A stretch of DNA of 64,000 bases, from NCBI GenBank assembly GCA_907163375.1, contig CAJQUW010011250.1:1-64000 (forward strand), given 5' to 3'. The notes under the pieces are model-generated. The model was given only the letters and a program-made list of their open reading frames with translations. It searched no databases and was not told the origin of the DNA. A program made the position numbers and the translations under genes. The DNA comes from Prostheceraeus crozeri (lineage: Eukaryota; Platyhelminthes; Polycladida; Euryleptidae). Numbering within the stretch: the first letter of the stretch is position 1; each line of letters starts with the position of its first letter. Of the stretch, positions 54,089-64,000 are shown piece after piece.

Positions 54089-55593
54089 AGTAAGAGACCA
54101 GAGACCCATTTTGCAGCTTGAGATCCTTAAAGAACCCCAAACGTCGTTTAACTATCCAACTCGCATTGCTTCGTGAATGAGCAGATAATTATTTCAATCC
54201 AACAACTCCTCTTTTTTAGTGCTACCATACCATTATGATCAATGTTCAATGCATGCTATCATGCTACCATCTTCAGCTTTTTATCATGTCAATGCAAATT
54301 GAGTCACATTTCTATATCTAAGCTTATATCGCGATTTTCATAATGAAGATGTCAATAGTGAATAGACAAACTTTCTTTTCATAAAATAGAATGGAAATTT
54401 TTTTAAAAAGTATGTGCATTGTCAGGATATGCGCTTCACGATCTAGCACTTCCTCAGGGAGGGAATTCACTAAAACAAATATGCATAATCAGTCAACGCA
54501 GAGGAGAGCATAGGTGGATAATAGATGACAGCGTACCGACATGTCTACAGTGTAAAACAATCAAATTAAAACAGCCTGGCTTTAAATTTTTCTTAGGCTG
54601 CATAAATACAGCTTTCTAACAAATATACTAAGTAGGCATGCATGTACCGTAACTAGTGAATGCCTTCATTTATTAGTACATCTTACAATTATACCAACTT
54701 AAGGATGTAAAATTAAAATGCATTTCCAGACTTTCTTGATAAGTTTAGTATGACATCTTTTCACTGCTGATTCAATCGGTTGCTGTTGGTAGGTTGGGAG
54801 ACTTCAATCCAAGCACCCGGTTACAATCTTGACATAGAATTGAATTGTATTCAAATTTAGCTTCATAACTAATAAGCTAATTGTTTAGAGTTTGAAGATG
54901 TCTATTAAAAAGGTTACTCTGTGGCATCATTTTACAAAATCTAGTAGGCGTTCCCTCCTGTGTTATATTGCAGACTTGATGACACTTAATAGGAGTGGCA
55001 AGCAGTTATTTCTGCAGGTGCAAATAGAAATCTATTCAGAATGCAATCACCAAGCGTAACGTCAGCGCCTTTTTGAATTAGAAATCCAATAAAGTATTGC
55101 CATTTCATTCAGTGATTAATCTCAACTATAAAATTCAATTTATATATGCCGTAAAACAAGAGAGCGTATGTGATCCAGATCTTTAAGTTATTTTGTGTGT
55201 TTTGCAAATTTGCTCATGCGCAGCAAGTTCATGCACTTTATAATTCATAATGTACTTACTTTTACATATCACTCATTAATCATCTTTATCACAAACTTAC
55301 TGCGGCCATATATTAATCAGTCTAGTGTAATAGTATGGTAATCAGTCACGGGAAATGATTCTGGAAGCATCAGACCATACACATGATAAGATGGTCGCCA
55401 GAAGATCTTAGGAATATCAAAGACTTTTTCAGCTTTCTTTGAAAATGTAAAGGTCAAAGGGCCCATGACATTAATCAAAGCACTCTTGCATCATGTATTA
55501 AAAAATTTTAATTTTTCAACTTAATTGGTGTTTGTGAAAGAGGAATAGATCAGGTTACCAATGTATGTCTCCATTTTTTAAAGAAAATTTAAG
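54089..55593. other. Gene-free stretch
   Basis: No sustained reading frame and no repeat that I can recognise. Confidence 0.4.
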
Positions 55594-56431
55594 TCATAAA
55601 TCAAATATGACAGATTGCTTCTTTGGATAGGACATACAACCAAGAGCATTGACCAAGACTAAGTCTTAGCATTCAACTTAATGCTGCAATAGTAGATTGC
55701 ATAATAGTCCGGCAGCCAGAACGAGTTTCTGCAGAGAACGAGGCCGAAAATGAGACTTTCACAGAATGACACACACCCTATGCCTACTACGAATCGGTGT
55801 GTCTGCCGAGTTCTAGTGAGTTTCTCTTCTTGTCAGACAGGATCAAAGAAAAACACATGTAAATCCAATGGGACTCAGATTGCAGTTTTTGGCTGTAATG
55901 AAATTCTGTACGTTTTCTCTGATTAAACGAAAAGTACTAAACCCAGAGTCATAATTTTTGACATGGAATGTCTTCAGGTCATTTCCTATGATGTTCATGC
56001 ACCCCTGTCTATAAAGCTAAAGACATTTAGATTTGGCGAGCCTCTTAATGTCGGCAAACACAAACATTTTGAGCAACTTTATCCACATTCAACCATATTC
56101 TCACATACTTTGCCGATCAGATGCATGATAAGAGTACATACACATCATAGGAAATAACCTGAAGACATTCCAAGTCAAAAATTATGACTCTGGGTTTAGT
56201 ACTTTTCGTTTAATCAGAGAAAACGTACAGAATTTCATTACAGCCAAAAACTGCAATCTGCGTCCCATTGGATTAACATGTGTTTTTCTTTGATCTTGTC
56301 TGACAAGAAGAGGTACTCACTAGAACTCGGCAGACACAGCTTTTCGTAGTAGACATAGAGTGCACATCATTCGGTGAAAGTCTCACTTTAGGCTTCGTTC
56401 CATGCAGAAACTCGTTCTGGCTGCCGGACTA
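55594..56431. mobile_element. Foldback element, copy 1, with its shared left extension
   Basis: A 727-bp palindromic element (55705-56431) has ends TAGTCCGGCAGCCAGAACGA and its inverse. Its arms of roughly 300 bp pair over most of their length around a central loop of about 120 bp. The flanking trinucleotide TAA appears on both sides. The preceding 111 bp (55594-55704) are also shared with copy 2. No protein is encoded; the 64-codon frame in the centre is repeated simply because the element is. Confidence 0.8.
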
Positions 56432-56898
56432 TAAGACCTTATGGCCTCTTACAAATCAAATTAGCTATTGGAGACCTCGTATTTCTTAGCATTGCTGGTC
56501 AAAGGATTGGTGTTGATTGACATGGCTGCGATGAAGCATTTGATTGATTTCACTATGCATCTGTCGTGTATTGAAGTATTTCCGTACAAATTCAAACAAA
56601 CCTGAGACTTCCAACGATGCCGAAAAGTAGAATGGAAGACGAAAATGGGATGAAAGATGGTCTGACTTTTCGGAACGATAAAATAGTGTATTATCCATGA
56701 AGAATGGTGGTCAGGAAAATGTCAAATTATAAAATTTCTGATTTCCTGTGTTGACATTGTTTGCAACATAGTCTTGGCTTGTTTCTGGATTTTGTTTTGA
56801 TTTGATAATCATTAGACGCTTCTTTGGTCTGTGGCAAATCGAATCATTGGATGATTTTGAAAACTTGCTCATCCTTGATTCGTAGTATCTCATCACAC
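56432..56898. other. Spacer without a gene
   Basis: Short open frames only; nothing recognisable. Confidence 0.4.
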
Positions 56899-57019
56899 CA
56901 GCTTTAGGATTCACAGACAATCAGAACAAAATTTGAAAAGATGATAAGAAATCATAGTTCAAAGCTAGATAGTTCAATAGTCGGTCAATTTGAAATCTAC
57001 GAATGATTTTCGGCCGCAG
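56899..57019 (+). repeat. Dispersed repeat, copy 1
   Basis: Begins CAGCTTTAGGATTCACAGAC and includes AATCAGAACAAAATTTGAAA and TCGGTCAATTTG. A related copy lies at 59480-59624 in the same orientation. Confidence 0.65.
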
Positions 57020-57055
57020 ATGCTACGGTTGGTACTTTTTGGGCTCCTGATCCCT

Positions 57056-57152
57056 GACCAAGGTTGGGGCTTGGGTCTTGGGGTTACTCTTGCGTTTGGG
57101 GAAGTCTTGGGGGTACCCAAGAGTTTGGGCACCCCCAAGAGTGAGAACCCAA
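57056..57152. repeat. Imperfect palindrome rich in CTTGGG/CCCAAG
   Basis: CTTGGGTCTTGGGGTTACTC-type sequence in the first half is matched by inverse CCCAAGAGTTTGGGCACCCC-type sequence in the second half (about 57066-57152). It can fold into a long imperfect hairpin. Confidence 0.55.
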
Positions 57153-59049
57153 GAGATCATTTGCTTTTTGCTTGGAATAATTCTACCTAAGTTTCTGACC
57201 ATATCCTGTCATAGCAAGCCAACTACATGTAAGGTTACATGTATGTTGATACTTCAACCACACGATTGGTCTTTCTATGATAAAACTGTGCTATCATCAA
57301 TTTTGATATATACCTACCGTAAATGTCTATGTGATACCGGTAGTTGTTTAATTAGCTTTTTAAACTATACTTTGATTACTAGACAGCGACAATTTAGGTG
57401 AATCACCTAAAATAAATTTTTTACCTAAATTCCGGATATTTTGTAAAAACACCTAAATTATCTAAATACTGTCATTACGACTAAAACTTGTCATTTGATT
57501 AACTCATCTACTCACATTGGAAAACAGAGAAAATCGTGGTAATGAATTACTTTTATAATCGGAATAATGAAGACATTGATGAGTGATTCTGGGCAGTACC
57601 ACATGTTTCTGGTCATAGTTTCTAGTTCTTTTATATACATTAATAGAGCTTATATTGTATTTGAAATACGAATAATTTTGATCTGTTTGACACATACACC
57701 ATTGCACAATTGAATTGTCAACATACATTTTAAAGCATATGTACATAGTTGCTAATGTTTGATGTGTGCAGTTGTTATAGTTTGAAACAAAATCGTTCCG
57801 AATCGCGATTACATGTAGGACTTACTTGTAACTTTCTTTTCTCTAATTCTTTTTTAAAATTTTTACGTAGATTATTGTCGCGGTATTTATTTACATATTA
57901 GTTACCGAAAGAAGCACAATTCATGAAAATAGACAAAAAAATACCATCGCTCTCAATGAATCCAGGTATTTTGATGGATTTTTCATTCACCTAAATGTAC
58001 AACCTAAATTTGTAAAATTATTCACCTAGATAAAACCTAAAATGACAAAAAAAATTTCACCTAAGATGTCGGTGTCTATTGATTACCTATGGCTTCCTTG
58101 TGAATTTAATCCATTTCATTAGATGTAATGCATATTGTGTTAGACAGAATTTTGTATATATCATTTTGCGTGAAATAAAACAAATAATAAATGAAAAAAT
58201 GTAATGCATGAAACCGATGCCTGTATAGCGCTTATGCTGTTATATTGGTATCCTACAACAATTCGTAGATAACTTGCTTCATATAGCCTCTTGCCTTGGA
58301 AGTTTAAAACTTCGGCCCATATTGTTTATTCTACTATTAGGCTACGTGTATTAGAAATAGAAAGATATCGGTTGCATTTAATGCAGTAACATTCTTTGAT
58401 GATTGCTTCTTACGATTAGTAGAAATATCGTTATATCTACATTTATGCTATTTTCATCTTATACGAGGCTGTCGATAGCATTTATGTTTAGGAATTAGGA
58501 CATATTGAAATAACTATTCATCGTACTTGTAGTCTTTTTTGTACAGTGTTTTGCAGCACCATAAATCATTTAAGGTCATTGCTAGAGTCAGGAATAGTTT
58601 AGTCATGGTTTGAATACTTTAAATAAATCAATGATTGCATATTTGTTAAGTCAATGATGCAAGCAATTCATATCATAATTTCATTACACCCTAAGTATAG
58701 CTGAATGACCGACAAAATTACATATGCTGTACATATATAAACCAAAAATTGATTACAGGTATTTACAAAACAAGAACGCACTGCATCTACGAGTATGAAT
58801 TCTTAGCATGAACGAGAAATTACGAGACCTACAGAGTAACAATAAATAGCTTTATGATCAAACAAAGAAAAAATCTTTACCGCACATGCCGCAGGACTGA
58901 TGCGCCAATTTTCGATGTTGCTTCAATTCCGCAATAACGAATTCATGTAATAAATAGTAATTAATATGAACATTGGATACATATTAACTGGATAGTAATA
59001 TGTACAATATGGTATGATTCAAAATATCTTCATGCAATTTTAAATTTCA
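57153..59049. other. AT-rich gene-free stretch
   Basis: No supported gene. 'CACCTAAAT' words recur at 57390-57460 and 57990-58070, perhaps a degenerate repeat. Confidence 0.4.
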
Positions 59050-59479
59050 ATTATGGTTTCCAAACATATTCTGGAAATTGCTGTCCCACTTCATTAGAGA
59101 AGACCCAAGATTAGACTCAACCTTGCCCAGACTGTGGAGACACCCCTGTAGATGGCATTGTGTTCCTGAGGTTCCAGGTGTCAGGGCATTGAGCCCCTGC
59201 CAATGTGGAGGATTGTTGACAGGGTTCTTTTCGTTGGAAGTCAGCATGGTGCAGTGGAAACGATCCCGGGCTAAGGAGCTTGATGTGGACCTTCACATTG
59301 AAGCAGCTACATGTCTGTCCCTTGTCGGTTTAATGGAGTTTCCCTGCATGCCTGCATCCTTTGGAACATATCAGGGCTTCCAAGGGTGGTACAGGGCTGC
59401 TGTTAGGCTTGTGCTGGGTGGATTGAGGCAGATTGTTGCGACCGTGGGTCCCACTTCGCACCTACTTCGCACTGGCTAT
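59050..59479 (+). other. GC-richer segment with a 136-codon open frame, unexplained
   Basis: The composition differs sharply from the AT-rich surroundings. An open frame runs from 59078 to 59488 (SRAKELDVDLHIEAATCLSL, GFQGWYRAAVRLVLGGLRQI), but the protein has no domain I know. The segment ends exactly where a dispersed repeat begins. It could be part of a transposon, an exon remnant or a processed insertion. Confidence 0.35.
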
Positions 59480-59624
59480 CAGCTTTGAGATTCATAGACA
59501 ATCAGAACAAAATTTGAAAGGATGATAAGAAAATTTAGTTCTAAGTTAGAGGAGCTGCCATGCTCCGCCTTCGCCTAAATCAAATGTCGGTCAATTTGTA
59601 TCTACCAATGATTTTCTGCCGCCG
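59480..59624 (+). repeat. Dispersed repeat, copy 2
   Basis: Matches 56899-57019 (CAGCTTT, ATAGACAATCAGAACAAAAT, TCGGTCAATTTG) with an extra GC-rich insertion of about 30 bp (GGAGCTGCCATGCTCCGCC). Confidence 0.65.
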
Positions 59625-60975
59625 AAGTTTGATATTACGAGCTTCAGTCCCGCGATTGGTGCAACGTCTCTTGAAAGATCATGAAATATGAATTTGTGAA
59701 ATATTCCAATGACTTCCTCCCCTCGTGTGTTGCAATGTCGCGATTTCAACACTAAAACACATTGAAGGAGGTGCTAGAATATCGATATAATCAGGCATCA
59801 TTAAGCTAGGTCTGTACTCCCTCATATCATGAATTTTGCAACAATTTGCAAGCGTTTTTTGTGTGACAACTTTCAATGAAGAGACCCGATTTTCAATATG
59901 AATGCAGCGTTATATGAATTCATATCATGATCATCTATTGCATTACAGACATCGTATGGAGTGTTTAAAATTCAAATATTGTGTCTATTCATAATCACCT
60001 GAATCACCTAATCATAATCACTTTGGGTATCTGTAAGTCTTCCTTCCTCTTTGTTAAAATTTTCCATATTTCATATATCTGTGCATTCCTTGCACAGATT
60101 AATCTTATATATCTCTTTTTGTATTTATGCATGTAAGTGACGTACTACACTCAACTGCAACCAATTTAGGGATCGTAAATAGCAATCAGCGACGCACAAA
60201 GTACTCAATACCCTTATCTTACAAATATTTGTATTCTTGCAGGCGTAGTAAGGTACCGTAGCCGCGGCGAACTCAGGCACGATTTTACCTCATTTAAGGT
60301 TGTCCAACATTAATTTTGCGCTGATGACCCAATAACTTGCATTAACTGCAGTCGTAGTTTTTTTCAGATAATACACATTAATTTATTTCGCACCAACATT
60401 TATATCGAAATAATTTACAGCTTGATGTATACGTTCATGCATTATAAGAACCGGTTAACTTAGGCAGGTCATGCGACTTTAGATTTATCAAGTCCAGAAC
60501 ATTTACACATTAAAAACTAGATCATGCTTTTTGCTGTCAATCAAAAACTTAATAATGAAGCAACAATTCTAGATCATATATCATAAAAAACATGCATAGA
60601 CATGATGATTATGCCTATACAATATTCTTATTAGGCCTATACAGCATAGGCTACACAATAAATCAGTAGAATTCAAAATGCGAGCTTTTACACATGGATT
60701 AAACAGAATCGACGGATTATATGCTCCACCAATGCAATTTGTAACCACCATAAATCCAGAGACTGTATGTCTGACATTGAATCCAATCAGCTTCAGTAGA
60801 TTGAAAGAATGGAGCATGACGCACAAATAATTTTTCATCAATGTTGCTGGCAGATAGATCATCAAAGATGATTCTTCGCCTGGAGTAAATTTCTTTTCTT
60901 TTTTCTTTCTGGTGACCTCGACGCTCTTTCAACATTTGAATGAGAAAGGCGTCGATGTCTTCACGAATCAAATAT
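59625..60975. other. Gene-free stretch
   Basis: No supported feature. A charged frame on the minus strand at about 61031-60850 (RRGHQKEKRKEIYSRRR) runs into the following repeat and is not convincing. Confidence 0.4.
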
Positions 60976-61813
60976 TCATAAATCAAATATGACAGATTGC
61001 TTCTTTGAATAGGACATTCAACCAAGAGCATTGACCAAGACTAAGTCTTAGCATTCAACTTAATGCTGCAATAGTAGATTGCATAATAGTCCGGCAGCCA
61101 GAACGAGTTCCTGCAGAGAACGAGGCCGAAAATGAGACTTTCACAGAATGACACACACCCTATGCCTACTACGAATCTGTACGTCTGCCGAGTTCTAGTG
61201 AGTTTCTCTTCTTGTCAGACAGGATCAAAGAAAAACACATGTAAATCCAATGGGACTCAGATTGCAGTTTTTGGCTGTAATGAAATTCTGTACGTTTTCT
61301 CTGATTAAACGAAAAGTACTAAACCCAGAGTCATAATTTTTGACATGGAATGTCTTCAGGTCATTTCCTATGATGTTCATGCACCCCTGTCTATAAAGCT
61401 AAACACATTTAGATTTGGCGAGCCTCTTAATGTCGGCAAACACAAACATTTTGAGCAACTTTATCCACATTCAACCACATTCTCACATACTTTGCCGATC
61501 AGATGCATGATAAGAGTACATACACATCATAGGAAATAACCTGAAGACATTCCATGTCAAAAATTATGACTCTGGGTTTAGTACTTTTCGTTTAATCAGA
61601 GAAAACGTACAGAATTTCATTACAGCCAAAAACTGCAATCTGCGTCCCATTGGATTAACATGTGTTTTTCTTTGATCTTGTCTGACAAGAAGAGAAACTC
61701 ACTAGAACTCGGCAGACACACCGTTTCGTAATAGGCATAGTGTGCACATCATTCTGTGAAAGTCTCACTTAAGGCTTCGTTCCATGCAGAAACCCGTTCT
61801 GGCTGCCGGACTA
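60976..61813. mobile_element. Foldback element, copy 2, with its shared left extension
   Basis: It matches 55594-56431 at the same length, base for base apart from a few substitutions: 111 bp of common flank followed by the 727-bp palindrome (61087-61813). The flank on the right (CAAG) differs from copy 1 (TAAG) at the first base and diverges after that. Confidence 0.8.
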
Positions 61814-62169
61814 CAAGTCGTGATGCACATTGTGAGCTCGTTGTGCGATTTGAATGCCAACATAGATAGCTTTTTGATGAAGTAATAGCGACGCAGTAGC
61901 ATTATTTCTCAACCTGCCTAAGATAACACGGCTGCCTAAGTTGACGTGACCGGTGCTACAGCATGTTTCTAATACTCCAGGGTTGCATGCAGATCATAGG
62001 CACGTATTTATACTATAGAAATGCCACAAAATATAATCATATGGAGTATACTGCAATATTGCATTCTGAAACATGATCAAATTGTAAAATATAAGATTTG
62101 ACTAATAGAAAAGTATATTAGACATATATGATATATATATAGATAGATATATAAATAATAAAGCAATAC
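61814..62169. other. Spacer with a TA-rich microsatellite
   Basis: A short (TA)n/(TAGA)n tract lies at about 62125-62155. Nothing else is recognisable. Confidence 0.5.
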
Positions 62170-62615
62170 CATCTATTGGTGTATCCCTCCTGTCCTCCTT
62201 TGTTTCGTCCTTAGCTTATGCAGATGACTTGCTACTTTTTGCTGACTCCCCTGAGATGTTGCAAAGAAAACTTGATGGCCTAGCTGAAGGTATCTCAAAG
62301 GTTGGCTTATCTTTAAACGTGAAGAAATCATTCCGTTTACATCTTCGCTCGAACGCTCCGATCAAAAGTTGTGTAGTGAGCTCTACTGACTTTTGCACTC
62401 ATGATGGTGTTCCTATTCGTTCTCTTGGACCTGATGACCAATTCTCTTATCTTGGTATCGAATTCAGCCACCGTGGCATAGCAGGATTTCCTTTCAGGGC
62501 TAAATTTTCCCCTGCTCTTCAAGAACTTTCATCGGCTCCTTTTAAGCCACACCAGAGAATTGAAATTCTTAGAACTTATCTTATGCCGAAGTATTTGCAT
62601 CAGCTGATTGTTTGA
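62170..62615 (+). pseudogene. Non-LTR reverse-transcriptase fragment
   Basis: In one frame the sequence reads SLAYADDLLLFADSPEML, the catalytic YADD box of reverse transcriptase, followed by ISKVGLSLNVKKSF and QFSYLGIEFSHRG. The spacing matches the palm and start of the thumb in R2/NeSL-like LINE elements. Both ends are missing (no fingers upstream, no endonuclease downstream), so this is a relic of about 150 codons. Confidence 0.8.
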
Positions 62616-64000
62616 TCATATGTTTGATATCATCTGATGATCTGTAAATCTATTGCGCTGTTTTTAAGTCGCTAAGATGAATAATGTGAATGCATTACAT
62701 CTGAGCCACTAAATTGTGTAATAATCTGACTGAACTTGTGCTGGAAATATTTCTAAGATTATGGACTTACCAATAAATCATCTCTTGCAATCAGACAGGA
62801 AGCATAGACGTAAAGTGCGTGCTGATATGTCTCTTCATCATGACTGGTAAGCCTTTAGATTGATTTCGTTTAAGGATTTTTCAGAATATCTAATATATTC
62901 AGATGTCACATTTATGTTTAGTTGTAGTGCCCTAAACTCAGACCTTGTATCCTCTGCACAATTTAGCAGCAAGTTAGCGTTAGGAGTTTGCATCATCTAA
63001 AGAAATTGAATTAAACATGGACAGTGTACCATATAGGGTAAAATTCAACAAAAGTGGTCCCCTTTTTGTCCACTCAAAAATATTCTACAAAATTTGATTT
63101 GTTTTGCTCCTGGTAGTTGTATTTGGTTCTTGTAGGATACATCACGGATGATAGACCACAATCTAATTACTATTAGAAGCCGAGCTTGTGATTTCAGGCC
63201 GTCGGTGTGATAACGCTGATGCGTTGATGTGATGACGAAAGCTAATGTGCATCGTTATATGCATATTTTTATTAATTTTTTGCACCAATAATCTGCTGAG
63301 GACACTGAAGACATGCACTCATAATTTTATATCTGTCGTGTTCATGATGAATTCATTAAGCTTAAAATCTAGAAATAAGGTGCTATATAAGTATGCTTAA
63401 TTCGCCTCCAATAGACACGATTCCAAATTTAGATTTCTAAACTGTTTTCAGCTGTCATGCTAATTCAGTAACAAGAGCTAAAAGCTGAAAACAGCATGAA
63501 TGTACTTACTTGTATGCTTCATGGTTGGGTGTCGCATATTCACATGAAAAATAAACCTTCTTGAATAATTAACCCTAGCAATATGAATGTCAAATAGAGG
63601 GGACACAACTGTCCCCACTAGTCACATCCCTCACGCAGATTTATGCTGATATGCATGCCAGTATCTGTGCTTGATAATGTGCGCTAATAATAAGCGCTTA
63701 TCAAGTCTTAGGATCTACGGCAGTTGTCGTAGGTTATATGAGATTCTTTTGAGTTATAATTTTTGAGTTTTATGTGTTAAAGTTATAGATTTATGCAAGT
63801 TTTAGTTGAGGATGAGTATAGGATATCCATGAATAAGTGCAGGATGTAGGTGGGATCCATTTAGGACACATCGACTTCGAATTACCACTCTTTCATCACG
63901 CGGTTTACGCGAAAATTAATTTAGAATGAAAATGAGTTTTGGGTTACTAGTTTATAGAATTTATTTAGGGTTGGTTTAGGAGAAATTTTCGGTTGCTCTG
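62616..64000. other. Gene-free stretch to the window end
   Basis: No supported feature. GAGGGGACACAACTGTCCCC at 63597 is a small palindrome. Confidence 0.4.

Noticed and set aside
55963..56157. 64-codon frame present in both foldback copies
   Set aside because: It lies in the loop and inner arms of the palindrome; its repetition follows from duplication of the element.
59078..59488. 136-aa protein-coding gene
   Set aside because: Open and GC-rich, but without domain, start context or neighbours; kept only as an unexplained segment.

Overview
The window is animal genomic DNA: AT-rich, intron-bearing and full of eukaryotic transposons (hAT, piggyBac, a Polinton/Maverick, LINE fragments, MITEs and foldback elements). 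I see no complete host gene, tRNA or rRNA gene. Recurrent taggccta and tacatgta strings hint at a marine invertebrate, but I cannot name the organism from this sequence.

Layout. 1-1410: AT-rich spacer. 1419-3907: a hAT transposon with an exact 8-bp target duplication and a broken transposase. 5800-6620 (minus): a decayed coding segment. 6722-8949: a piggyBac element with TTAA on both sides, whose transposase has a frameshift and an Asp-to-Asn change at the first catalytic position. 9064-33320: a nearly complete 24-kb Polinton (Maverick, adintovirus-like), the centrepiece of the window. 33321-64000: gene-poor DNA with a 189-bp satellite, a LINE ORF1 relic, a mariner-type MITE, long hairpins, a duplicated 727-bp foldback element and a reverse-transcriptase fragment.

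The Polinton carries the standard virus-like set: protein-primed family-B DNA polymerase, retrovirus-type integrase with a chromodomain, FtsK/HerA-type packaging ATPase, adenain-like protease, major capsid protein, two paralogous large structural proteins, and small basic core or membrane-active proteins. The morphogenesis genes lie in a tightly packed plus-strand block (13.1-18.3 kb), with ATGA and TAATG overlaps at two junctions. Spliced genes that look regulatory or replicative sit near both ends. Accessory genes include RING-type fingers, a DEDDh-exonuclease-like protein, a duplicated spliced gene of unknown function and a coiled-coil protein.

The strongest novelty is a minus-strand gene at 18322-19188. 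Its C-terminal 90 residues look like a single TATA-binding-protein (TBP) repeat, fused to an N-terminal domain that resembles the PC4 coactivator and is repeated as a separate neighbouring gene. This would be an element-encoded basal transcription module. In parallel, the first gene and the polymerase gene, at opposite ends and facing inward, share one 5' cassette: two CCAAT boxes 17 bp apart, a TATA box, and a first coding exon consisting only of ATG followed by a 67-68-nt intron. Single-base frameshifts in four genes and a rearranged palindromic right end suggest the copy is recently dead, or that the assembly contains homopolymer errors.
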